From positions 362,772 to 426,771 of the forward strand of contig NW_014575556.1 of NCBI RefSeq assembly GCF_000708205.1: a stretch of 64,000 nucleotides of DNA. The letters run 5' to 3'. The position numbers were made by a program, and so were the translations under genes. Under the pieces are notes generated by a model. That model was not told the origin of the DNA, ran no database searches, and saw only the letters and a list, made by a program, of their open reading frames with translations. Below are positions 20,785 to 33,226 of this stretch, piece after piece (the stretch's first letter is position 1; each line of letters starts with the position of its first letter). This DNA is from Mixia osmundae IAM 14324 (lineage: Eukaryota > Basidiomycota > Mixiomycetes > Mixiales > Mixiaceae).

Positions 20785-21728
20785 ATGAACATCTTCCGCT
20801 TGCTAGGCGATATCTCGCATTTGGCATCCATCTGTACGCTCAGTCCTTGCCAACAAAGCAATGGCTTGTAGAGCTCACGGCGCTGTCGCTCGTGATGCAA
20901 ACAGTCATCCTGCTGCATGCCATGCAGAGCAAGCGGTCATGTCGCGGCATCAGCTTCAAGACGCAGGTAGGCAGCACCGCTACTCAGCCCTGGCTTGACG
21001 ACGTGTCGCTGACTCGCGCGCGCGGGCTGACCATCAGCTCCTCTACCTCGTCGTCTTTGTGACTCGCTATCTCGACCTGTTCCATTTCATCTCGCTCTAC
21101 AACACCGCCATGAAGGTCTTCTTCATCGCCTCGAGCGCCTACATCCTCTACCTCATGAAGTTCCGCTACAGGCACGCGCCCTCTGCTCTGTCCCTCGTCC
21201 CCCGAGAGCTCACGTCCGCGAACAGGCCGACCCATGACCCGGCCATCGATACCCTCAGACTAGAATACCTCTTGGGCCCATGCGCCGTTCTCGCCCTCAT
21301 CTTCAACTACAAATTGTTAGTCGCGATCTGTTTGTCGAGCGGGCGTTGGCCGTGCTCATTTCTCTACCTGCCTTGCAGCACGCCCATGGAGATCCTCTGG
21401 TCCTTCTCGATCTTCTTGGAAGCCGTCGCCGTCCTGCCACAGCTCTTTATGTTACAGCGAACCGGAGAGGCGGAGACGATAACGACCCATTACCTCGCCG
21501 CGTTAGCGGCCTATCGCGCGCTCTATATCCCCAACTGGATCTACAGGTGCGTCACGCGATCTGCTCGTACATCCTTGGCTCACCTCACGCATGTGCAGAT
21601 ATGTCATGGAAGAGACCTTTGACCCGATAGCCGTCATCTCGGGCATCGTCCAGACCGCGGTCTTCTCAGACTTTGCATGGATATACTACAACAAAGTCCT
21701 GCACGGACAAAAGTTCGAGTTAGTCTGA
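20785..21728 (+). CDS. ERD2: ER lumen protein-retaining receptor (KDEL/HDEL receptor)
   Basis: Exons 20785-20833, 20905-20966, 21038-21315, 21379-21546 and 21599-21728 give 228 residues. The first exon is only 49 nt (MNIFRLLGDISHLASI). Family signatures follow: SCRGISFKTQ, LVVFVTRYLDLF, FRYRHAP, FTPMEILWSFSIFLEAVA, LPQLFMLQRTGEAE, THYLAALAAYRALYIPNWIY and SDFAWIYYNKVL. The receptor retrieves escaped ER proteins from the Golgi in COPI carriers. The introns (52-71 nt) include two of 71 nt, among the longer ones in this window. The stop at 21726-21728 yields KFELV. The AAAAGTTCGAGT word recurs about 100 bp downstream, so an alternative last exon cannot be excluded. Confidence 0.92.
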
Positions 21729-22077
21729 TCCCTCCTGGCTCTCTCGCTCTTCCTCCCTCTGTGATCCTCGCGAGATCCTCGTCGACCGCCCAAATGGTCC
21801 TAATTGCAAAAAGTTCGAGTCTGAGCAAGATCCCTGTCGTGCAGGCTCCCGGCATGACAGCCTGGCAGCCAGCCTTGTCCCAACCCCATCATCATCACCA
21901 CTGTACGCTGAGCGCGTACCTAATCGAGTCTTGACGAACGAGTTGCGCAATTGCAAGAGCATAGACTCAGAAACGAGACGAACTTAACGAGACGACCAAA
22001 AAGAGGGTGCGATCAGTCTAGGATCATTGCAGAGTCTGTTCGCTGTGCCATACATACTTGATACAACATCGTTTTCC

Positions 22078-23549
22078 TCAGCTTTCGCTGTCCGACCCTT
22101 CTCCACCCTCACTTGCGTCGTCCTGCCAGGCTAGATTCCAGACGGGTGACCTCGAGCCACAAGGCTGGCCACGTTGCGCCAGAAGAGCCTGTGCACGCTC
22201 CAGTCTGTCCAGTAGCGCCTCCCTTTGATCGTGTAGCTCCCTGAGATATTCGACAGCTGTGGCTCGTGATCAGCACATGCGTGACGAACGCAGGCAAGAG
22301 CCTCACTTTTGCTGAGAACGACAGCTTCGCTCTTTGCGCCTGGTCGAGCCTCTGGCTTGCTGCTTTGAGATTCGGGAACAGGCTTCCGCTTCCGCTTGCC
22401 TCGTCCGATCGTCTCGCCCCCATCTCGCTCGTCCCCTTCGTCGTCCTCGTGTGACATTGATCGCCTGTGATCTGCAGGCCCGGACGGAGGCGCATCGTTG
22501 AGCGAGGGCACGACAGCAGCGAGCGAGTCGTAAGCTGCTCTGATGGCAGCTCGCCTCTTTTGCTCAGACGCGATGTGGTTGGCTCTCTTCTGCTCCTCGC
22601 TGAGCAAGGGCATGCGAGATCCGCCAGTACCGGCGGGCGCAGATCGCGAAAGGGTAGCTTTGGGATGGGCAGCTTGAGTATCCTGTGTGTTGATTTCGCG
22701 TGCCTTGCCTTTCGACGCATTGTGACTGGCAGAAGGTCTCTGATCACGCCGGCGCTCTTGTAGAGCCGCAGCAGGCTCAGGTGAGCCGCTCGAGGATCGA
22801 TCAGAGGTGTCCGGTTGAGCAAGCTGGTGCGCGCCAGCCTCAAAGGTAGAGACAGTCGCGTCCGACATCCTCGTCGGTTTAGGCGCGACAGGCTGAGCAT
22901 AGTGCGGCGTCATGCTCGTCGAAGCGATAGGCTGTTGCGGTCTGTGACCTCTGACGGGACTATTGCTGGCAGAAGAGGCAGACGAGTCGATGCCTCTCGC
23001 TGCTAGCCAGTGCGTCAATTCCCTCGCCTGGGCTTCCATCCTGTCTCTCGTCTCTGCATCTCGCGGAGGAGGTACCATAGGCAGCTGTGACCGTTCGACG
23101 TGTCGTGAGCGACCATAGGCTGCGGACTCTGGAAAGATTTGTTGCTGTCTCTGTGCGGCAGCGGCAAGTGGCACTTGCTGGCCGAGCTCAGCAAGATCAT
23201 GGAAGCCGTTCGAGCCGTCGAGAGCAGCAAGGTTGTGCGAATTGGAAGCATAGATGCTGTTGATGAGTCTCGCTCTGTCTGCGCCCGACGAGGGTATGGC
23301 GGGGTAAGCCGAAGCGGGCTGACCAGGAAGTGAAGGCCCGGTAGGATTGTGCGTTCCCGAAGAGGACGAGGAGGGCTGCAGGACTGGAGCAGGCGAACGG
23401 TCTGTCTCTACAGCGTCGAGGAAGTCGCCGAACCCCGACAGCTCGTCGCCAGACAGCAACCAGTTCTGTGATGAGTTCGTGCGCAGAGGCACGCCAGACC
23501 CAAGCCCAGAGCTGGCGAGACCAGCGCCGGTGGGCGGCAGAGCCATCAT
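22078..23549 (-). CDS. bHLH transcription factor
   Basis: Exons 23549-22307 and 22256-22078 give 473 residues. The long N-terminus is disordered and rich in Ser, Pro and Gln. The basic region and helix 1 read EEQKRANHIASEQKRRAAIR and AAYDSLAAVVPSL. A loop of about 60 residues holding an acidic run and RGKRKRK is followed by helix 2 (KSEAVVLSKTVEYLRELHDQ) and a leucine-zipper-like ALLDRLERAQALL. The His-Glu-Arg pattern (NHIASEQKRR) predicts E-box binding, and the style is close to INO4/MLX-type factors. The single 50-nt intron lies inside helix 2. The start is the first ATG-ATG of a frame that is open further upstream. The target genes are unknown. Confidence 0.85.
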
Positions 23550-23820
23550 ACTATCGCACGCGAGTTCAGTGCGCCCGAGACAGCATCCCTTGCAGACTGG
23601 CTGCCCTTTGCGCAACTTCCAGGCTGGGGAAGGCGCTGAGGCCGAGGCGCGTCTCTGCTGCTGCAAATCTGCTGCAAGAGGCAATCGCGCTTTCGCGACG
23701 GTACAAGCTGACAGCGATGGCGTCAATGTACGAGCATGCAAGGTTATGAGTGATGGCTGCGCATGGCAGCACGAGTGGATACAAAAACAGTGAATGAGGT
23801 GCAAGACTGCAAGAATCTCT

Positions 23821-26800
23821 CTAATTGTGGAGTTGTCTCAGAATGGTCTGCTGCAAGAGCGCGGCTCGCACTGGCTTTGCGAGGTAGTCACTGCCCGGGT
23901 GCATGTCAGCTGAGCACTCTTGCAATACCGTCACAGAAGGAGACTCACTCCATGCCAGCTTGCATACATCGTTCTCGGTCGCCAGAGATGGCAGAGGCCG
24001 TGAGTGCGATGATGCGTAACCTCCTCTTGACCGGGTCCGAGAGCTGCCTTATCCGCCTTGTCGCCTCTAGACCATCCATCCCTGGCATCTGCTCGTCCAT
24101 CAAGCAGACATCGAAGTTCTGCTGTTCGAGAAGCTCGAGCACCTCGTGGCCGTCTCGCGCTGTCGTAACCTGGAATTTCATTCGCTGCAGCAATTTGCTG
24201 ACGATCTCTCTATTGATGTCATTGTCCTCGACGAGCAGCACGTGCACGTTGGCTGCTTCCGGCGCCTGCACGAGACCGCGAGAGGCCGACGGTGTACTGT
24301 TGTTCGCATGGAAACTGGTCACGGGCGAATCCGGTTCCTTGAGTCCTGCAGGCGCCTTAGGGAAAGGTATCTGCGCCGTCATCGTCGTGCCCTGTCCGAA
24401 TACGGACTCGAGCTCGATGGTACCGCCCATAAGCTTCGCGAAATTGCGACTGATCGACAAGCCCAGGCCGGTGCCTCCAAAGCGACGTGAGTGAGAAGCA
24501 TCCGCCTGGTGGAAAGGCTGAAAAAGCAATCGTTGTGCATCTGCTTTGATGCCAATGCCTGTATCTTTGACTGTGAATCGAATGACCACTGTCTCATCGG
24601 ACTCGTCGACCTGCTCGAGCGAGAATTTGACAGAGCCCTTGCTCGTGAATTTGATGGCGTTCGACAGCAGATTGCTTATGCTGCAGCCACGATGAAAGTC
24701 AGGTCCAGTTCTGTCGTGGCACGGGGACATACACTTGACGCAAGCGAGCCATATCACCCATGACCTCGCCCGAGTAGAATCCACTGGCGCCCTCCAGGTA
24801 TTCGAGTCCTTTCTTCTTGGCAGCCATAGCGAACAGGCGAGCATCCGCAACTACATCCCGAAGCAAGAACGGTCGATATTCGAGCTCGAGCTTGCCCGCT
24901 TCGACCTTGCCCATATCGAGCACCATCCCGACGAGCTCAAGCAGGATATCGCCGGAGCGCATGATCTTCTGGACCGCTTCTACATGCTCTGGCTTGAGTG
25001 TCGGATCATCGAGCAGCAGCTCAGAGATGCCAATCATGCCAGCGATTGGACTACGAATCTCGTGATTGAGATTGCTGACGAACTCACTCTTGAGGCGAGA
25101 AGCTTCTTTGGCTGCAGTCTCTGATGCCAGGAGCTTGCTGCGCTCCTCAAAGGATTGCTGCAGAGCGGCTTCGGCTTCCTTGGCGTCTGTGATATCAGTG
25201 GCAACGATGATGACCCCGATGATACGCCCTTGGCCGTCTGCATCGCGCAGATCATCAAAGAGGGCGGTAAGCTGCTCAAACGCGTCAGCTACCTTTGCGA
25301 GATAGTGTAACTCGGCACGCACCGATAACCTGAACCAGGTGCCATCATCCGCTCGGACTTCAACACGAGCAGAATGCGAAGATCCATCGAGAATAGAACC
25401 GATTGCGTGATAGACTTCCTCGTTGGGCGGGAAAACGTCGTTAAAGTGTTCACCGACCCTCGTGCGGGACTTCGTGCCATCGATGCCAGTCACCTCGCGT
25501 CCTTGAGCGTTAAGTCGGGCGGCACCGGATCCTTCCAAAAAGGTTATCTTGCGATCCGGGTCAACACAAATGAGTGTGCAGTCGGCCGAATTGATGACGT
25601 AAGTGAATTGATCTTGTGTCTTTGCGAGAGTCGTGCGTACGCTGATCGCCTCGTTTGCATCTGTACGCCGCACAACGATGAGTGTGCGTCCCCAGCGATG
25701 CGCAGGACGTACCTGTACACGATCCTGCCCACCGAATGATAGCGCCTGAAGAGTCACGGACGGGCAGCGCGCGGCCAATCATCCATCGCCAAACACCGTC
25801 GTGTCGGCGACAGCGATACTCAGTCTGCGCGCAGTATCAGCCTGTGCGCGACGAAGAGGCGAGAAGGGACCGACGGAGTAAGGCTCGCCGGTGGCGAGTG
25901 AGTGCGCCCATGCTTTGATCGTGTGAGGCATGTCTGTCATCGAGGAATCAGCCAAGATCTCCGTGGGCAGTTGCGAGCACTTGCCATCTTCATGGAACGG
26001 GTTCTGCCAGCCGAGACCGAGACTTTGCTCGGGCTCAAGTCCGGTGTAGGCGTACCATTGCGAATTGAAGTAATTGTGTGAGCCCTGCCAGATGCATCAG
26101 CGAAGGCTCAACGGCATGTGTTGAGAGCTCCGACCAGTGGCGTGGTTGTCCAGACAATTTGAGGCATGTTGTCCAGAATCTAACATGTTGTGTCAGCGAC
26201 TGCAAGACAGACAGAGAGTAAGAGCATCTCACCTGCTTGTAGTAGTTGTCGGCATCGCTGCCGTCCCGCTGACTCTGCCGATTCTCCCGGCGAGCAAGCT
26301 TCTTTTCGGCAGTCACATCCCGGATGACGAGCATACCGCCCATATGCGTCTTACCGACGTGCGTCGGCTGGAAGATGGGAGCGCCCGAGACTTCGAGGAT
26401 TCGCCGGCGGAAGCGTTTTCTGCGTACTGGTGCTGGTAATGCTTGCTGAGTCGCATAGAGACTCGCAGTCGCAGGCGCAGCATCATCGTTTGAGATTGCA
26501 ACATCAAACGCGTCTTCGTCCGGCGGACTATCGTCCAGCGCGATCTCGACCTCCACGCCTACCAACAGACCATTTGGGGAATTGCCAAGGATGGAGGAGG
26601 GATGTTCGCCCTTTCTCGCTACGAGCTCGAGAATCGTCTCGAAAGGATCCAGAATTCTCTGTCCGAATGAAGCATCGTAGACCTTGTAGGGCTTGCTCGC
26701 CATGCTATGCGGAGGTCGCTGCTGGTCTGGTATCTTAGGCGGCGCCGGATGAGGTTGGTAATCAGTCGCTCCGGGAATCTGTGATGGCATAGAGCTACTC

Positions 26801-29202
26801 AAGTTATGCTCCATCGTGGGAGGGGACGATGTCTGCCTGTTTCGCAAAGCCGTCTGAATCGGCTCCTCCGGTATGACCATTTTCCAATCCGGATCAGGCA
26901 CGGGGGGTTGACTGCTGTCGTCCTCGCCATCAGATCCCTCGGGACCGTCTGCACCAGCTTCTTCGGCAGCCATTGCTTCATTTGCCTGCATGGCTGCCTC
27001 TCGCCTCTGAGCTTTTCGCGCTTTCTTAGCCCGCTGCCGTTGTCTGGCTTGCTGTAAGGAGACGCTCTTGCGTAGAATGGCGGTGACGGTCATCTTGAAA
27101 GCATTTGTTGGAAGTCCGATCGTGAGTTCGCCATCTGGACCAATGACCGCATCTTGATCATCCACAGTCGTGCCGGTGGATGTCTCATTGCTTCCGTGCT
27201 CGCTACTGGCAGTACTCGCATGCGCAGTACTCGCCGCTTCGCTTCTGCGATAATCCTTAGCGAGCGAAGCTTTGAACTCGATGCCGTCCCATTTCCACGT
27301 GCCAGATGTGCCTTGGTCTGCAATCCACAAGCCCTCTTCCCACCAAGCAGAATCGAAGTCGCCGTTCTCGTCCTCGGGCGGCGCTTTGATTCCGAGCAGC
27401 AGCTCTCGCGCTTTATTATTGACAAAGCCACCAGATAGATCGTGAGCAGCGGTGATGATACCAGTCTGGGGCAGATGACTGAGTGCGGCCCGGGCAAGCA
27501 AGGAAGGTGGATCCGGCACAGACGCAACAGGCGCTTTACGCGCTTCCGGCATTGGACTGTTGAAGCCCGAAGAGGCACGCCTGCGACTGTGCTGAGCCTG
27601 AATTGTTGTTGAAGTTGGCATGGTTTCGAGCGGAGGTCTTTGCTGCGGTCTTGTAGCGGCGCCAGCGATCGCGGCGTTGGACTGCACTGACGGGTTGGTT
27701 GAGAGGCTATAGCTCTGGAACGAGTCTTGGAGTCGCATCGCTGACGACAGTGCGCTGAGATTGGTGGTAGTAGTGTCGTATGTAGGTGACTGAGCGTCAT
27801 GAATTTGCGTTCCCTATAGGCGAGTAAGCATCAGCTAGAGCTACGGTGCATATCCCCGGTCGACCCTTACCGGACTGATCGCGACATTCTGTAGCGGCAC
27901 GGGTGGTAAAGTCTTCTCATTGGCGCGGATGCCGTGCTCAAAAGCGGCTGCATCGACTTCGGCAGACGCATTCTCGAGTACGGTTGGCATGTTAGACGCA
28001 ACAGAGGGATATTGTGCGCTGCCGCTCGACGAAACAGTCGTCGCAGCAGACAGGTCGGTCCTAGGCTGGTCTGATACCGCGGGCGAGACGCTGTTCGTCG
28101 AGCCTGAGCTCAACGAGCCACGCTCTGACAGGTTTGACTTTTGAGCGCGGCCAGACACTGACGAGCCGGGGCCTGTGGGCGAGGGGACAGGCGGAAAGAA
28201 CGAGCCCGAGACCGGCTGTTGTGATCTTTGCTGCTGCGAGTATAGCATCCGATCTACGGCACGCTTCGTTCGCCTCTTGCTGGTGCCGAACGCGCTCGCA
28301 CCAGAGCCGATGGTAGGCGAATTGGCGAGGACGCTCTCGATGCTGCTGCTCGAGCCACGTCGGTCTGCTAAGCCATAGGGGGCGACGAGGGTGTCAAGAA
28401 GGGTAATAGTATGCCAGATGAGGGGCTGAGCTCCGCCTGAGCTGGCTGACTGTAATGTAGCATTCGAAGCCTGTCGCGAGGGACGCGCAGAGGTAGCGAA
28501 ATGATCTGATGGGCCTTGCCATGCCTGCACGGTAGCGATGACTTTCTCAGGCTGTCGATCGATCACGTGAGCGTCGATGATACGCTGCTCCTCGCCCCAT
28601 GCGCCCACTGTGAGCAACCTACCGAGGGGATCGTCGTCGCCTTCGAATGAGGCGCTGGGCGGAAGCTGACTCACGACAGAGGCCGCCCGTTGCTGCGAAG
28701 CCTCAAAGGTGAAGCCGTCGCCGAAGAAATCGCTGACGGAATAGCCCATGGCGAGCGGACCTTGGAGCGCTTTGAGTCCAAAGAAGTGCCTGGCGGAGGC
28801 ATTGATGAAGTTGAGCCTCGAGCTAGGCTCAAAGATGAGCACAGGCTGGGGGAGATGTTCAAAAGCGGCCTGTAGAAGCTTCGCCTCTGCCGAGCTGTGG
28901 GCGACGGCAGTCATGTTCGCACTGCCAGTCCCGCCGCCGCCGCCGCCGCCGCCAGCGGCTTGTGAGAGGCTATCAACTCGACCGGTGAGATTGCCGAGCG
29001 TGCGCAAGTTGGCTTCAGAGAGCTCCTCGAGTCTGCCGTCCTGCGATGGAGTGCCGGAGCTCTCTAGCTTGCTCTCCTGAGAAGCAGCTGCCGACATAGT
29101 CGAGCTATCAGGCAACGCCACGCTCGTCCTCGTGCGGCCAGGCGACCTATTGACTCGGTCGGGCAGGCTGACGAATCCTTGCTGGGACGACGAGCCCGTC
29201 AT
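23821..29202 (-). CDS. Hybrid sensor histidine kinase with several PAS domains
   Basis: Nine exons (29202-27871, 27813-26233, 26179-26135, 26084-25985, 25933-25875, 25824-25713, 25660-24733, 24680-23949, 23890-23821) join in frame to 1652 residues. An N-terminal PAS-like region (about 105-210) lies behind a run of eight Gly. A large disordered part (about 250-940) contains a basic coiled coil. A PAS/PAC block (IVWTTTPLGSHNYFNSQWYA, HEDDMPHTIKAWAHSLATG) is followed by a second PAS (FTYVINSADCTLICVDPD). Then come HisKA with NHEIRSPIAG (His near 1280), HATPase (NLLSNAIKFT, DTGIGI, GTGLGLSISR) and a receiver domain (VLLVEDNDINREI, CLMDEQMPGMDG, LAKPV). Such kinases feed fungal phosphorelays (Ypd1, Ssk1, Skn7) from the cytoplasm; no membrane span is seen. 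Intron 25984-25934 is GC-AG, 51 nt and stop-free. Confidence 0.92.
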
Positions 29203-29559
29203 GTTGTGAGGGAGCTATTGAGAGCTTGTGAGGTCGGAGCTCGAGATGCACGGGCCACGTCTGGAGCCAGAAGCCAGGCGTGCCGTCAGGGAGGGCACAG
29301 ACAGGATATGATCTCCGACCGGTCCGCTTTATCTGCACAGACCGAGCCTGCTCATCGATCGCTGTCGACCATGATCGTCTCTGGGCCTGGGTCTGTCGCC
29401 GCCGAGTCACGCCCGCTGTCCACGACGAGCTGTCGAGGGGAGCGGTCGAGGCCTCAGCACGTGACACGTCACGCTCTCCTGAAGCGGCATGGCCAGCGAG
29501 CGCACGTCAGAGGAGCAGCCGCCCGATGGCACTTGCTGATAGCTCTGTCCGCCTAGAGG

Positions 29560-32500
29560 ATGTCAAGGCGAGCAAGAGATGAGGCCGCACTCGAGCTCGA
29601 CAATGATACACTGCTCAAGGTCTATGGGCTCAAGACAGCGCAGCCGAGCAGTTGGCAGGACAGCATCTCATCAGAAGCTGCAGGCCCAGATGTCGTAGCT
29701 GGCACTGCAGGCTCCAGCAGTCGTGCGGACGAGCCTGATCCGCTAGGCTTGCGTCGAGGCAGCTTGCTCAGGTGCGCGCTTTGGCAGACCGCGCCGGCTG
29801 GGTCAAGGCTGAGCGAGAGGGCCTCAGCACGGTGCCCGATGCGCCAGCCAACGTCAAGGCGACCGTTCTCATCTCCTCGAAAGCTTTTGACCCAAAGACT
29901 TTTCTCGCGACCGTGCATCCAAATGCAGCCTTTCAAGACCTCAAGGAGGGTCGAGAGCGCCTCAAGGGTACCTCACTGCCCTTGCAATCATCTCATCTCG
30001 CTCAACTTCATCGTCAGGCACGCTCGAGCAGAGATCAGAAGCGCTTCGCATTCTCGTCGAGGAAGAATTCGATCGTTTCGTGAGTATTAAAGGCAGCACA
30101 GCCGGTACGCGCGTCAGCGAAGGCAACCTGTCAAGCTGATGTGTATAGATGCTACCAGCTGTCTATGACGACATGCGCGCTGGACTACTCGTAGACGACC
30201 GAGAATATGGCATTCGCGACATCAAAGAGACCTTGCGAGGCAAGCGCGCGACAGTACTATGTTCCGAGCCGGGCTAACGATCTCGCAGCGGCAACATCAA
30301 AGGCTGATCAGGTCTTCATGCCCATACTCGACGCCCAGCTCCGCGCAGATCGCTTGCGCTCGACCGTTGGGGTGCTCGAACGCAGCAAATTCTTCTTCAA
30401 CTTGCCCGGCTCTTTGCTGGAGGCCATTGACAAGGTAGAAGCTGTTCTATTCGCAAGTAGCGCCAGGCTCAGCATAACGACAGGGTCGCTACGACACCGC
30501 GTTGTTGGCTTACAGAAAAGGTCTGGGATTACGGCAGACTGCCGCCAATCAGCTCCTCGCGCCTTTAGCGGGTCAGGAGCTCACGCAGCAGCAACAGGCT
30601 CAAAGCCGACGTGTTTTCGACAAGGCATGACACTCCTCACCGCACGACCCCGCTGGACCGAATGGCTGACTTGGAGATAGGTGTGGCGACAAGTGGAGCG
30701 CATCATCACCGACTTACGCGAGACATTGACCGCCCGCTTGCGGGATCCGAAGCGAAGCACAGAGGAGATTGGCCGTACTATTGAGTGCGCTCCGTACCTT
30801 TCAGCATAATGAGTCAGAAGCATCTGACATGCCGGGCAGGATGTTGCTCGAGCTCAATCCAGAAGATGACCCTGTGTGGATCTTCCTGGACGGTCATTAT
30901 CGTCATATCAACAGAGCTCTACAAGCTTCTTTCGATGACTGCTCCGGCAACTTCGACGGTGAGCTCGTCGGCTTTCTGTCAGTGTTTTCTGATCAGGCCA
31001 CAGACGCATTGGCCGATGCTTCCAAGCAGGCTTCCCCCGAGAAAGCCCTGGCAGCAGAGCTGCAAAGCTCGATCAAGATCATAGAAGCAAAGACGTCCGA
31101 CACAGCGCTAGGTGAGCCATATGCACTAGTGCACCGGTGGCGGCTCACGCCTCGAGACAGAGCAAGCGGCAAGCGCCCAGGTCTGGAAGACGGTTTTCGA
31201 GCTCGTCAAGTCGCTCTCAGAGGTCCTCTTGCGTTATTTGCCTGGCTTCTGGAAAATTGCCAAGGGTTGCGCAGACGGCCAATACAGTCGTGTAGGTCCT
31301 GTGGATCCTTGGACCGCACCCGATTGACATGTAAGAGATTTGTAGAGCACAAGGAACGCGCCCGCCCGACGAAGTCCTGCGCAAGCTCGCACGATGACGA
31401 CAGAGCTCATCATCCAGTATACATCATCGCTGTCGTCTTTCCTGTCCCTCTCATCGACCACATCGGACTCCCAGCAGCAAAGGCCACTTCCTTCATTTGT
31501 GCCACCGAATGCGAGCACTCTAGTATCGGGCCACTTCATGCTCAAGACGCTTGCCGAACTCGTCGAGACCACCAACGAGCTCGGTTCGATCGGGCTTGCG
31601 CCAGAATCAGCGAGCAGTCTACGCGAACTCGTTTCTGCCACCCGTCTGCGCTTTCAGAATACAGTCTCGACGCTATGGCAAGCGGACGCTGCCCTTTTTG
31701 CCCATCTGGAAGGCTGGCAGAGGGATCCTATCCGACCAGACACGATGCTGCTCATGCGGTCTCTGGTCACTTTCCACACGGCTACGACTCGGATCGTCTA
31801 CCGCATCTCGGGCGCGAGCGAGGAGAGAGCGACCCAACTGTTTGCTCTCAATTCGACTAGACCTTTCGATGGGCGAAGCAATGAGGAGCCCATCGCTACA
31901 GACTTTGCTCGTAGGATACAAACGGAATACACACAGGCTCTGCTCAGCTTGCTAGGCACGATCGCGAAAACAGCGTTTGCAGTCATCGGCAACGCAAGAG
32001 ATGAGCGATCGCGAGACGCTCTACAGACTGTCATGCTAGATGAAGATGACCGCATCTTGCTCACGATCTCGAGCCTTGCTGACTTTCAGCGCGACTCCTT
32101 ACCGCGAATGTTCGACCAACTCAGGCTTGCCTTGGCCAGCGATGTGTCTGAGCCAAGATCTGTGCGTCTCTTGACGTCCATGGAGCTCCTACTCACATAA
32201 GAAGTTGCAGAGTGTGGAGAAACTCATCAAAGAGCTCGACAGGGCATTGTTTGACGACTTCGTCACCCGGCAAGCTGATCGCATGACAGGCACTGTGAGG
32301 AAAGGCATCTCACAGGTCCCCTGGCAATCCTTCCAAGGCCCAGCTGGTCAATATGACGCCTGTCTGCGACGGACGAGCTGACATGGCATTGCAGAGATCC
32401 ACTCCTACGTCTACGAATCGCTCATCATGCTCGTGCTTACGCATGCGCAAGTGGGCCGGATCACAAAGACGCTTCTCCCTCGAGTGATGAACGCTCTCGT

Positions 32501-32909
32501 TGAGAGATTGGCGGCCGAGTATCTCAATTCGTTCAGCAAAGTAAAATCATTCGGTACAGGTGGCATGCTTCAGGCGACACTAGAAGCCGAATTCAGCCAG
32601 CAAGTACTCGAGACTTACATCTCTGATCGCGTGAGGGCGACCTTCCAGCAAGCCTACACAGCCGTATCGGAAATCTATCAAGGCCCTCGTGCTTCGAGTG
32701 CACAGTTATCGCGCATGAAGGACATGCAAGTCTGCCCCTGATCACCTCTCGTCGCAGTGCTGAACAGCGCCAACAGCTTGGTGGCATGCAAGCGAGCTTC
32801 GGCTCTGCAGTTTCTCTGCTTCCGTGCGCCCATCGAACAGATCTACCCCCAGAGCGAAGCACCACGAGTGTCCTCAAACCGCGCGCCAACGCCAATTTCA
32901 AAGCGGTGA
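29560..32909 (+). CDS. SEC5: Exocyst complex subunit SEC5
   Basis: Thirteen exons join to about 906 residues: 29560-29771, 29828-29967, 30018-30104, 30159-30239, 30289-30434, 30484-30624, 30681-30784, 30840-31111, 31161-31291, 31346 to about 32143, 32202-32346, 32395-32725 and 32777-32909. Sec5 signatures are DPLGLRRGSLL, AFDPKTFLATVHPNAAFQDL, RSEALRILVEEEFDRF, SKADQVFMPILDAQLRADRL, LERSKFFFNLPG, GRYDTALLAYRKG and LELNPEDDPVWIFLD. The exocyst tethers secretory vesicles at sites of polarised growth. Three introns (30240-30288, 30625-30680, 32726-32776) keep frame only with GC donors. The donor of intron 10 is either 32144 or 32162. The 3' end is uncertain: an in-frame TGA ends the chain at 32909, but an in-frame coding-like stretch continues to 33152. 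Confidence 0.88.
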
Positions 32910-33152
32910 CAATGTTGTACCGTGAGAGAAAAGCCAGCGTGCGCCGTTGCATTGCAGCTGAGCGCGCAGCCCGTGCCTGGTCGAAAGGCGGGCGCATCTG
33001 TAGACGCTCTGCGGTCTGCGCCCTACCCACACACCTATGCAAACAGTCTGATCCGACTCGAGAGAATCTGCGCTCCAGACGAAATCAAGAGACTTTGCCT
33101 AGCTCCAGGAACGCCCAAGCAGGAAAAAAAGAGGGCAGAGCCTGACAAGTAG
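32910..33152 (+). other. Possible additional C-terminal exon of SEC5
   Basis: The frame that ends SEC5 at 32909 reopens and runs to a stop at 33152 (HTYANSLIRLERICAPDEIK, then a Lys-rich tail). It is in the same phase, so an intron from about 32860 (GTGTCC) to TTGCAG near 32957 would extend SEC5 by about 65 residues. The donor is weak and the extension is not recognised. Confidence 0.3.
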
Positions 33153-33226
33153 GGCAGCGATTGCGTACACAACGGCACCGGCCGAGGAACTGGCTTTTAT
33201 ATCACTGATCAGGTGTATCAGCACGG

